Of a stretch of DNA of 64,000 nt, positions 37,629-48,914 are shown one piece after another. The notes under the pieces are model-generated. The model did no database searches. It worked only from the letters and a program-made list of their open reading frames with translations, and was not told where the DNA came from. The stretch's first letter is position 1; the number at the start of each line of letters is the position of its first letter. Source of the DNA: Drosophila miranda (Eukaryota; Arthropoda; Insecta; Diptera; Drosophilidae); contig NC_046677.1 in NCBI RefSeq assembly GCF_003369915.1, positions 16,120,001 through 16,184,000 on the forward strand. The letters run 5' to 3'. Made by a program: the position numbers and the translations under genes.

Positions 37629-39528
37629 CTGCTGATTTCTGTTTGCCTGGTATCCCATCCAGATTTTGGCCATTTGACGCGAGTTTTTTTGTTATGTACG
37701 GTGGCGCCCCTATCGGTGATTTCTTGAACTACATTTTCAAAAATAACAAATACAAACCCGTTATGTTTTCTCCGTTATTTGAGGCCCGATCGGGACATGC
37801 GACGGCTTCCTGTGATCGACAAAATGTCCCTGTTTTGATGGAGTCCTTTTCAAGGACAAAGGATATCAAGGATCAAAGGTATTAATTTTCTCCGCTATTT
37901 ATGGGCCGATCAGGACGTGCGACGGCTTCCTGTGTTCGGAAAAATGTCCCTGTTTTGATGAAGTCCTTATCAAGGACCAAGGACTAAGGATATTTTCTGC
38001 AGACATATATATCTTGTTTTCTCTCTTATTTGTGACCCGATCGGGGCGTGCCGTGACCCCCCGAGATCAGAAAAATGTCCTTGATCCTTCGGTAAGGACT
38101 CCAACGACCCCAACCATACATATTAAGTTTTCTCGGCTATTTGGGACCCGATCGGAACATGAGACGGCTTCCTATGATCGGAAAAATGTCCCTGATTTGG
38201 TAGAGTCCTTATCAAGGATCAAGGACATTTTCCCCAATCAAAAATATTTAGTTTTCTCCGCTATTTGTGAACCGATCTGAGCGTCTCACGCCTTTTTGTA
38301 ATCGGTATAATTTCTCCAAAACAGGATACTGCAAGGATGATTATTCAATAATTTTATTAACCATAACTTAACTTAGTATAAATAAATAAACAAGTGGACA
38401 ACATTTATATCTATATATACATATATCTATACATCATATACATCTACTATAGACTTGTATATCCTTAAATCTAACAATGATGAGATCTATCTAGAACCTA
38501 GTAGCCCGCGTAGCCGCTCCCTTAGTTGCCATAGTCAAAGTCCTTGGTGGCCATTTAAAAGGATGACGATGACTTCTATGCGATTCTATCATGCTGGATA
38601 CGATTCTGTCTGGCTGGGATGGGACTCGGTCCGTCTCTAATACGCCTCGGTAATGCTGGACAGGGCTCCGTCTGGCGGTGGGAAATCGGATACGACTCGG
38701 TTTCTGTGAATGAAGATATTTTTAAGATATATCAAATATTATATTCTGATTCACTTACACGTATCGAAGCTGAAGCCCAGCGCTGGATTCGGCGACGCAT
38801 GTATGGAGTGTTGGCGACATTATTTTCCGTGGTTCCCGTCGATCTCTGGTACCTGCTGCAGCGGACGGGACGCCACATTGTCGACACAGCGACACAGCAG
38901 CGGCATCATGGCTGCCACAATCCAGCCAGGAGCGCATCCCTTGGAACTCCCGAGAGGACGACGAGCTACGGCGGAAAGGCGGAGAAAAGGCCATGGCAGT
39001 GGCCGCACCCAAAGGTCACCCAGGCCAGAGGCCCCAGCCTCGCGCGACAGGAATCATGTCCCGAGGGGCCCATGGCATCAAGGACCACTCTCTCATATGG
39101 TAATCAATTTTGGGCATATCGTTATCTGCGGGCACGCAAGAGTTATTCCTGGCTACCGAAAGTAGTGACCCGCTAAAATTAAAGGAAGAGTTAAATAAAG
39201 TAAATGAATAAATAATAACTTAATAAATTTAACTGGCGGGATCAGATCTCCGATCGCCTGCGGCACTGCTAAGATTGTGGTCAAAGAGGGTCTCTGCCAA
39301 TAGAGCTGGGGGGGATCAAAAATAAAAGAAGAAGAACCAAGAAAAAATAGTCGATAGAAAAGATGAATTGGGGGGAAACAAGGAAAACTTACCCGGTCAA
39401 AGGCGATGAGGTAAAACATGGGAACACCTAAGAAGCACGTACGTCGTACGTTGTAAAATGTGCAGGTAAATAAATAAAGTACCAGCTGCTGGCGCGATGC
39501 ACGCGATCGTGGATATAGTATCGATCCG
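37629..39528 (-). repeat. Right arm of the 3.9-kb inverted repeat
   Basis: Reverse-complement partner of 35598-37545. It begins at CTGCTGATTTCTG and ends at the mirror of CGGATCGATAC. Relative to the left arm it lacks about 30 bp near 39100 and has scattered substitutions towards the outer end. The inner part, including the tandem repeats at about 37755-38278, is practically the same as the left. Confidence 0.95.
38637..39419 (-). pseudogene. Intron-containing gene remnant in the right arm
   Basis: Mirror copy of the left-arm remnant, also pointing to the centre. It keeps the first exon (MFYLIAFDR, then GTAAGT), the LYWQRPSLTTILAVPQAIGD exon, the TTTTAG acceptor and the later GTAAGT/TTCACAG intron. 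The donor of its second exon is changed (CCAGTTAAAT instead of CCAGGTAAAT). The codon that is TAA near 36231 in the left arm is CAA here, so this copy has a longer frame from about 39012 to the donor. The two arms therefore carry different defects. Family unknown. Confidence 0.5.
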
Positions 39529-40859
39529 GCACACCCAAAGGTTAAGGCGCCAAATGATTTAAAGTGGGAAAATCAGCAGAGCGGCGCGGGACCCGGAAAT
39601 GTGAAGGTTAAAGCCTCGGGCCGCTTATCCGGGGAAATATATCATGAAACATGCTCTCAGAAGGAATAAACAATTGGTAATCGATCATCGCTTTTTAATT
39701 TACTTTTAACAGGGTTCCCAGTTCTGCGGCTCTGTCGTTCAGCCACCGCGGCTTCATCCATAGCATATAGCATTATATAGATAGATGTATCACTTCCTGG
39801 ACTGAATCCCAGGGTCCTTGTCTCTGGCGTTCGGTACAGTCGAATTGATCGGTATTCGGTACTGTCGATACTATCGACTGGATAGAAGAACTGCTCGCCT
39901 AAGTTTGAAAGTGAATGAGGGACAAAGATATGAGCGCAATCCAGTGGAATAAATGACGCAGGGAAGCACAATTTGATAGAGCGAAAATTCAAAAAACCTG
40001 AGTATTGAAGTACAAATTATAGCATATCGTCACACTCGACTAACTGGCTAAAATCTACCCAACAGCCAATTATTTTTCGTTAAAATAATTTTCAAATTTA
40101 AAAGTAAAATACAATTTAGCCCTAAATTTGCAAATTTGTGGAGAAAAGACAGTCAGGCCTCACGATGGAAAGCGTTATTACTTTTTGGAAAGTAAGCTGA
40201 ATGATATATAACTTCCAGCTAATTTCTATGAAATTTTATAGAGTTTAAAATCAGCCAGCCCTAATACCAGCCAGGATTAATAATTTTAAAACCAACAATT
40301 GTATAGTCTCCAAGCAGCCAGCATTAATAGTTTTATTTCAGCCAGCTTACAGGGATGGGAATTTTTGGTCTAGTCAAAATAATAAGAGCACTGGTGTTAT
40401 TTACAAATTTAAAAGGACTTGATCAGGATTTAGTCAAGGGTATGCGGGTTTTGATTGAATCCTTTCTATAGTAGGTAACCTACTACTAGGTCAGAAAACT
40501 AAAATTTAATTGGATTTTGTTTATTTTAAGCGCGTACTTGTTATTTTGACCAGTACTGTACATACATACATATATGTATATATTCTACATCAGCATCAAT
40601 AGTTTGTCTCTTAGTTCTCAGATATAATAAGAGCTAGAGGCCTGTTTCCAGACTTATGTATATGATGTTACACTGAATCACTCACGCGTACCGCAGTAAA
40701 AAAAGAAACTACGACCACTAGATGATTTAATATAATGATCTAATTCCTTAGATGCATTATTTGTTTTTGTTCAACAAAGGAAAATCAGTAACTGCATATT
40801 ACAAAAATTTTACATTTAAGTGGAACTTACTTTAGAACTTAAAACCTAAGCAGCCACTA
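39529..40859. other. AT-rich region between palindrome and chromo-like gene
   Basis: No exon chain is supported. A minus-strand open frame of 111 codons (39657-39992) has no family similarity that I can see. ATCGATA-like sites occur near 39860-39880. The 3' end of the minus-strand chromo-like gene lies at the right edge. Confidence 0.55.
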
Positions 40860-42152
40860 CTAGAAATCCGTATAACGCTGTCGCATGGTCTGTCGCTTGG
40901 CAACGTGATGCATCTGCAATACAATATGGTATGCATTAAAATTAATAATAACACTTATTAAAAATGAAGACGAGACCAACCAGTCGCTGTTGACGCCTCT
41001 CGCGATTCTTCTCGTATTCCTTGAGGAGCGTGGGGCACATGCGTCGAATGAACTCTTCAGATTCCCAAAAGAGACCGCCCTGATTCTCATAGCGCAACAG
41101 ATATTCCACCTGCAAATCAAGTGAAGATGTTAACCATATACAATAATGATGTGGAATAATCTTATTGACTTGCCTTTCCCGCCTTCGTTTCGCGTCCTAG
41201 CACACGCTCTATGCCGTTTTCTGGCTCAATTTTCCTATAGAAATCTACATCGTTGTCGTACGGCTCCTTCGGCACCACCGGCGGCATATCATCGACTGTA
41301 TCGAAGCCATCGTTTCAGCGTATCCCCGTTTTGTTCGGCCCGACGAACAAACGTGAGTGGATGCTCCTTTAGGTAGTCCTCCGCCTCGGCAATTGTCTTG
41401 GCCATATCAAACTCTTCTTCCGCCTCCTCATCACCATCTTCACACTCGTCGTCTTCATCGAGGTCCATGCCTTCACAGTTTTCACTAGAGTCCGCGTCGG
41501 AGGACTGGAGTGAACGCTTTTTCTTTGCCCAAGTGCCACCGTCATTCTCTTTGACATCGGGATGGAAGCGAACTTTTTTTACACGCCGCTCGGACAAATC
41601 ATCAGCTGAATTGTGAGACTCTGTGTCGGCTCCGGTATCACCCAGGCTGCTACTACTGTCGCCAGCTGCAGCACTGGCGGCGTCGCTTGTTGCCGCATCA
41701 TTTGTGGGGGCATCGCTTGTGGCTGTGTCGATGGTGGCCGGGTCGCTTGCTGCCACTGGCTCGGCCAGTGTGGTCTCCTTGAGGTTCTGTGAGATTTGTT
41801 TGACTTTCGTCTCGAAGGCAGTGCACGATACTATTGAGGAGGGGGACGTGTTGCTGCTGCAGTTGCTGCTGGCCCCCGTCTGTGACGAGCTGTCGCCCTC
41901 ACCCATACTGGACCCCGCATCAGTCTTTTGTTCAGCCTGCTGCTCTCGCTGCATCACTCCTGTTGGCGACGGCGACGTCGACCTGTCGCCCATATCCCGT
42001 GCAGCGGAATCCCGGCTGCAGTTGTCGGACTCCTCGCCAACTGTCGGCCCAGTCGCCATCGCATCGCTTGTCTCGACCATCACGCACTTAATTTGCATAG
42101 ATTTGTCCAGCGAATCACTGCCAGCTGAATCATCGTTGGACTTGGTATCCAT
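40860..42152 (-). CDS. Acidic protein with C-terminal chromo/chromoshadow-like domain, apparent frameshift
   Basis: Three coding exons: 41174-42152, 40981-41109 and 40860-40913. Residues 1 to about 270 are Ser/Thr/Asp/Glu-rich and low complexity, ending in an acidic run (DLDEDDECEDGDEEAEEEFD). The C-terminus has IERVLGRETKAGK/VEYLLR, then GGLFWESEEFIRR and LLKEYEKNRERR. This fits the strand-strand-strand-helix pattern of chromo domains, with the WE.EE motif kept but the usual first Trp replaced by Tyr. Chromo-type proteins usually bind histone tails or partner proteins on chromatin. The first intron starts with GC (AAG/GCAAGT). The sequence as given shifts frame at the AAA at 41313-41315. In the original frame it stops at 41289, while the chromo frame continues as DGFDTVDDMPPVVPKEPY. 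One extra base explains this and would give about 386 residues. Confidence 0.75.
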
Positions 42153-42339
42153 GTGTGTGGCAGGTGGGGATGTCTTCGAGTAGTTTCAATTATACCGGAT
42201 AACTATTCGTGTGTGATGCTACAGTATAATTAGGTGAAAATGCATCGCAATTCACAATTGTAATCTTTCATCAAAATATTGCTGGATCGTTCCGAACGGA
42301 CTAAAAGAACTACTATTCACTGAAGTGAACGAACTGAGT

Positions 42340-42860
42340 AGTTCACCTTAGCCCACTTAAGCCACCTCCTATTTACACAGATGAACAACTTGAGTAAAAC
42401 TGCGGAAATTCATACTGTTAGTGAATTCCTCCTTATAGATCTTTCCTTCCTCTTTACTAACAAAAATTATGACTGGGATATCTTTCACCTAGAACTGCGC
42501 TAAAATGATTCAAATTTCATAATATCCGCTGGTCCAAAATGGGTTAATCGTTCGTTTTTGTTCATGATCGGATATTATATTTTCTCAATTTTGATATTCG
42601 GCCTAGTATTACTATCTAGCTAGGGCCTTCAATGCTGAAAAAATAATTTTATCCAATACAATAATATATTTTCTACGCGATTGTAAGCAGTTATATTTAG
42701 TTGATTATTTATAAAACATGGTTTAAGCAAAAAATGTTCACAAAAATTTAATTTTTTTTGCTACATGGCAACTACATGGGGATGATTTTTGGTACATCAA
42801 AACTACACGGAGATGAAATTTTCGCGGGCGGCACCTGTCTAAACGTAAGTGCACACGGAT
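42340..42860 (+). repeat. Diverged dispersed repeat, copy C
   Basis: 42340-42550 matches 35385-35590 (TTAGCCCACTTAAGCC, then GATATCTTTCACCT). 42570-42860 matches the tails of copies A and B (TTTTGATATT, AGTATTACTA, TTTATCC, GGTTTAAGC), then AACGTAAGTG. It is more diverged than A and B. The order of blocks suggests an older copy of a composite of about 500 bp. Confidence 0.5.
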
Positions 42861-44743
42861 AGTAACGTAACGTGTTGCGTATGTTGCGTCATTTTACTGG
42901 TAATTTGAACACATGTTGCTTGTCAATCGGCTTAAACTTGGCGTACGGATGTTTGTCCTATACCCGGTAAATTTGTTTATATATAAAAAAATCAAATTAA
43001 TTGTTTTATAAAGCTTTGATTATTTGCTTAGTTTTCAAAACATCTAATAATATTTCCTTGATAATTTTCAAAAATTATAACAACTTTCACAGGATTTAGA
43101 TATAAAGATTTTAATTCATTTAATTTTTAAAACTAATTAATTTTGATTTACAGTATTGTTATTTGTAGGTTATATGGTTTGGTCCATTTCGAAACTAAAC
43201 TTTTTAATTATATACATTTAATGCTCTAAAAGAAAAATGGTTTGTTTCTAAAATATTATGATTTTAAATATTTCAATTGCAATTAATTTAAAAGGGAAAT
43301 CCCTATTCTAATTAATATTATGAGAGATAGAGAGCGATAAATTGTAAATGCAACTTGTGTATTTTTTTAATTTGATATCTTTATTAACAAATTGTTGTTT
43401 TTTGTACATTTTTTCTCTTTTTGAATTTGATGCCATAAATCTGTGTAGGTGTACGTGTATGTGTTTGTGTGTGTGTGTGTGTGCGCGTAGTAAACAAAAC
43501 TAATTTAATTAAACTACCTTTTGTTTAAGTGTACTTTCATGTTAAGGACTATTTTATCATATTATCATATATTTATATATATTGTTGTGTATAGATATAG
43601 ATATACCCTATATATAGATGTATACATATGTATATGCATATCAAAGGCGGTTGCAGTTTTATATCCAAGTGTAAGTTACTTCTGTATACTCTCTATTTTG
43701 TTTTTATTTTCTGTTTGTTTTTGATTTGCTTTTGTTTAAATGTTGTTTCTCGTTAAACTATTTAAATATGGCCCCGCTATTCCACAAGTGTTCTTTTTGT
43801 TTGCTTAAAGTTTATGATAACATTTTTTTGTTTGCTTGTTTCTTACATTGTTTCTGGTCAAATAATAGGAGTTCTAATTCAAAATTATTATGATAATAAA
43901 AACAAAAAACTATTTTTAAAGTCTAGCGAACTAAATTCCTAAATGTAATCATTTTTTGCTGCTTGCTTGTACAAAATAATATTGCAAATATTGCAACAAT
44001 TGTTCCTATTTTCTTCAATTTGATTTTTGAATTACATTTGCGTTTTCATTTGCATTTGCATCGTATTGTAGCAGCAGCAGTGTGTAAATATATGAATATA
44101 TATATGTATAGGTTTTTAGAATTATATAGTATGTATATAGTACCATATTCATTGCATGATATACGCTCTCTCTGCCTTCCTGCATTCTTGCATTCCTGCA
44201 CTACTCTTTTTGTTTTCGTTTTTTACAATTATCAATAATCACAGTTCCCATTCAATAAAAAATTATATTAAACAAATGATGTTTTAGCAAGACTTAATTT
44301 TGAATATTTCTTTTCCAGTAATTCTATACAGATTTTTTGATTTCTTTGAAACGCTTTTGGATCTTGCTCTTTGTTGGGTTAGATATCTTATAAATATATC
44401 TCTAATCGTATTTGATTATAAACGTTAATAGGTGACTCCCTCTCTGTTCCTCTGATAATTTATATTACTCTTAAGTTATATTACACATTTTGCACCATTC
44501 TAGAACATAATCATAATCATAGTCATAATCATAGAAATAAAGAAAGACAGAAGTTCTTCCAGGCAGATTCATCCCCAAAGAAGTATTCGAAATTGTTGCT
44601 GTTGATAAATATGAATTTTTTGGTCTGCCCGAATCATACACGGAGAAGTTCTTATAGTGTACTCATGTTCTATTAACTAGGGTCTTATAGCTTATGATCT
44701 AAACCAAGTTTTAAGTGCAGGAACATGTTCCAACTTTTGTATC

Positions 44744-44770
44744 TGTGTGTGTGTGTGTGTGTGTGTGTGT
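44744..44770. repeat. (TG)n microsatellite
   Basis: Uninterrupted TG run of about 13 units just 3' of the zinc-finger gene. Confidence 0.9.
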
Positions 44771-44967
44771 AGGAGTGTGTGTTAGTGACAAAATATAACC
44801 ATTAATCGGTGTGTGCCTAAAACAAATCCCAACCTCAACAGAAACCCGAAAAAAATAAACTAAACAAAAGCAACAACAAAACATTAACAATACCAAAATG
44901 AAATAATATTTTAAACATAATCAAAAGTGTTTCAAACGTAATCTAAGGGGGGTTGGTGGATTCCTTC

Positions 44968-47900
44968 CTACTTCCTGGAAATGACTTTGCCCGTCTTCGG
45001 GTTGACCAGAATCATTTTATCCGGAGTCGTTGGCCGCTGCTGCGGCTGCTGCTGCTGGTGGGACTCCTCTGGGGCACTGCCCCGTAGAATGCGCCGACGC
45101 AGCCGATCGCTGATATTCTCGCTACGCTGCGACTCTGGTGCGGGCTCCTCCGGCGATGGTTTCACACTCAGCGCTCCGTCGCTCTTGTACAGAATGATCT
45201 TTGTGCTGGGTTTCTTGGCTGGCGGCGGCTCGTCCAGTTCCCCATCTTGATGCTCTGGATCGTTGTGTTCTTGCTGCTGCTGCTGCATGTTGGCATTGAC
45301 CACATTGTCCTGGTTGTTATTGTTCTCCGTGTGCTGCTTGGTGGAGGACTGCTCTTGGTCAGCCTCCGGATCCTGTTCCATGCTGATCTCGAGGTTGTCG
45401 TAGCACGTGTAGAACTCCACGGACTTGAGCTTCTCGCTGGCATTGAAATGCACCGCCGTGTGCTCCTCGATCTCCTCCTCCGTTTCGGTATGGTAATCGC
45501 AATGGGCACACAAATGTGCACCTTCTGGGGCTGCCTGGACGATGGCATGATGCGGCAGGTGCTGCTGCAGTTCCTCGTGCTTCTGCGTCTCGAACGGACA
45601 GTGGAGACAGCGCTCGGGGGCCGACGCTGACTGGGGCATGTCCATGGAGCCGGCATCACTGCTGCCATCTGCAGCTAGGTCACTAGTGGCCACCGAGGCA
45701 CTCGTCGATGGCGTGGAGCTGCTGCGACGCTCTTCATCCTCCTCGCCTTCGGCTTCCGTCTCTTGTGGCTTAGGATGAGGCGTCGACTCGCGTTCGTTGG
45801 GCCTCTCCAGGCCACTGCCCGACTCCAGCTGTTTCTTGAGCAGCGAGTTCTGGCCATTGTAGCTGCCGCCAGCGCTGGTCGAAGAACTAACGCCACCCGC
45901 TGCCTGCTGCTGCAGCAGCTGGACACTCAGCTCGTTGTCCACCACCCAGATGGTCTCGGGTCCCGTGATCTGCATGAGCTTCGGGGCCGGAAACTCGACA
46001 TCCTCCTTGCAGTTCTTGTACAGCTGCTGGCACTTCTCCTGGTAGTGCGACATGTGCACCGCGCGATGCAGCTGCAGCAGGGTCTCCTCTCCGGTGCGGT
46101 ATCCACAGTAGGTGCACACGTAGAGATCCTCCGTCTCCGAGTCGCTGGCGTTGGCATGGGCGGTCAGGTGCTGCTCCAGCTCCTGTTTGCCGTTCCGCTC
46201 ATCGTTATGCTTCTGGGCGAAGCGGGCGGGACAGCGCGGACAGTAGCTAATCAGCTTGTACTGGTACTCCGGCGGCAGCTGCTGGGGATTCAGTTCCGCA
46301 TCGGAGGCCGCGTCCAGCTGCAGCTGACTCAAATCGATGGACAGCGGCGTGGAGGCGGGCAGCTGTTGGACCTGCTTGGCCGCCGCCGCCAGCTGGAGGG
46401 CCACACTGAAGTCCAGGCCCAGGGAGGAGGCTCCTCCTGCTGATCCTGCAGCGCCTGTTCCAGTTCCTGTGGCTGTCGCGCCCACTCCCAGCTGCTGCTG
46501 GTGCACGCTCCTCATGTGGCTGCTCAGATGATGCTTCTTGGCGCACACAAAGGTGCACAGCCGGCACTCGTACTGCGTGGGCTTGTGCAGGGACACGTGA
46601 TAGTTCATCTGGGACTTGCTCTCCGAGATGTACGGACAGACGGGACACTTTTGCTGCTTGCTCTTGGTGTTGCTCTGGCTGCTCTGGTGCTGCTGCTCCT
46701 GGTTGGCGGAGCCGGCGCCTGCAGATGGCAGCCGCGTGATCTCGATCTGATCGTTCTGCTGCAGCTGGAGCAGCTCCTCCCCGTTGGCCACGGCTGCCTT
46801 GCAGGCGGCTGCCCAGTAGGCGGCCACCGCCTGGAGATCCTGCTGTGTGTTGGCCGCATTCACCACCGCCGCGGCGCCTGCAGAGAGGGGCGAGTGCAGC
46901 AGCTGCTCCAATTGCTTGGAGCTCATCAGCAGCTGTTGGGCACTGGAGCTGTTGCTGTTGACGTTGCCGTTGCCGTGGCCGTTGCCGAGTTTGCTGTTGA
47001 GGATGTTGAGGCTGGATGTCGTAGTGCTGTTGGTGGTGCTGTTGATGTGGGACTGGGATTCATTGCTGGCACCGGCGCCCAAGGGCCGATAGCTGGCCGG
47101 TGCACTGCCGCCACGCTCAAGGGTCTCGATCCGAATATCCCCGGAATGCTTTAAGCGACAGTGCCGCTGTTGATTATAGAAGAAGGAACAGAACATATCT
47201 CTGATTAGTTTTATCTCAATTTAAGATAAGATACTTCTTACAAGTGTATGTATCTCTCTGTCTATGTGTTTGTGGGTGTGAGAGTATGTGTGTGTAGTAT
47301 GTCTTCTGGAGGGTAGTACTAGTACCATGAGTTTTAGCCCAGTCGAAAACACCCGCACCGTATGGCATCCCTTTTTTTGGGGGGTTAGCTTTTTGTTTGT
47401 ATGTTTGGATGGATTACACTTAGTTTGAGGAATATTAAGAGATATATAACGATAGCAAGCAAGAGATAACACTGTCACCAATTAGTAGTCTTATAAGTAA
47501 AAATATATATCGTATCAACAAGAAGCAAGACCAGACACCACACATTTAACAAATGAATTGAATCCAAAAATAAGATTTCGGTTTGTTGCATATTTACCAG
47601 CGCAGCGCAGGGACTACAGACACAGATGGAGAACGAGTTGCTTGGTTGGGTGTGTGTGTGTGTGTGTGTGAGATGTTTCTTTCATTTGGAAGGACTCTGG
47701 GTAAAAGCGGGACATCTTCTGTATATACTTTCTGATTGGCTACTAGTGGGGACCTTTATAGATCTTTCGGATGCTGCAAAACACGTAAACCCCCTCTAAA
47801 AGGATACTTTTTGTGTTGGTAAACGGACACAAACCCTATCAAGCCCCCCCTCTGAGATGGCTGATTGCAGGGACACGGCTAGGGGTCACGGCTAGGGGTC

Positions 47901-48878
47901 TTTCGGTTTTTGAATGGGACAAAACACAAAAACCATAAAATGCATTTGAACAAATACCTGGATCACATGCTTCCAATTCGACACCTGGTGGCAGTGGCCA
48001 CAGCGATATGGCGACGGATCGCGGCGATCGCCATCGGCCATCGTCAGGAGACTGGGACTACCTGGACTATGGCTTTGGAAGCGCGACTGCGACTGTGAGT
48101 GCGGTTGCAGGGCGGCACTGGCCGCCGCCTGTGCCTGTGGCATCGACGATGCCAGATACGGCGATGACGACGACGACGATGGCGGCGACGCGTGTGGCGA
48201 TGCAGCCTGTGATGCTGATGATAGGGACGACGACGACGACGACGATGCCGCCGACGACAACGAGGACGATGACGACGACGACGACGACGACGAAGAGGCG
48301 GAAACGGAGGCGGAGACGGATGTTGGGAAGGACTTGGGATTTGTGAGCAGATGGGGGGCCATGTGGAGACGGTAACCATCACCGGCGATGTGGTGGTGTG
48401 GATGTTGTTGGTTATGTGGAGGATGAGTGTTACCCGAACCCAGATGATGAGCCAGATGAGACTTTGCACCAGTGGGAAAAGTAGAAGAGGGAGTTGTTGA
48501 AGTAGAAATAGGAGTAGGAGTGGTAGTTACTGGCAGAGTAGGCGATGCATTCTTGTGGTTGTTGGCTGTGGCTGTGCCAGTGGCTGTGGGTGTGGTGGAT
48601 GATGCGACGTAGATGTTGTTGTTGTTGTTGCAGGAGGAGGCGGCGTCCAGCCTGTGGCCCGTACCGGTACCGGTAGCACCCATTACCACAACCGAGGAGG
48701 AGTTACTGTTACTGTTAGCATTAGATTGATGATTAGATGTTTGCAGCCCTCCAGTGGCTGTTCCAGCACCATGGTGACCACTAGCATTTCTGGTTCGCGG
48801 TGACGTGAGCAGATCCTGCAATGATCTGCCACCACCGCCACCCGCCATGCCGGCTGTTTGCTCTTTTGTGGTGATGTA

Positions 48879-48914
<36 letters not shown>

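Larger units (their letters stand above)
42153..44967. other. AT-rich region upstream of chromo-like gene and 3' of zinc-finger gene
   Basis: No coding sequence is supported. It contains dispersed repeat copies at 42340-42550 and 42570-42860, very AT-rich sequence at 43000-44600, a TG run near 43461-43485 and a TG run at 44744-44770. The zinc-finger 3' UTR presumably lies just below 44968 and may extend far into this stretch. Confidence 0.6.

Noticed and set aside
38619..39176. 185-residue frame in the right palindrome arm, and its partner at 36051-36554
   Set aside because: It runs antisense to the splice-signal-bearing strand, starts and ends at arbitrary points and differs between the arms. 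Considered less likely than the spliced remnant on the opposite strand.
35598..39528. Foldback or MITE-type transposon as explanation of the palindrome
   Set aside because: No recognisable terminal repeats, target-site duplication or transposase, and the arms contain intron-bearing gene sequence. Not fully excluded without a repeat-library search.
39657..39992. 111-residue minus-strand frame right of the palindrome
   Set aside because: No similarity, no splice or promoter support, and a length compatible with chance.
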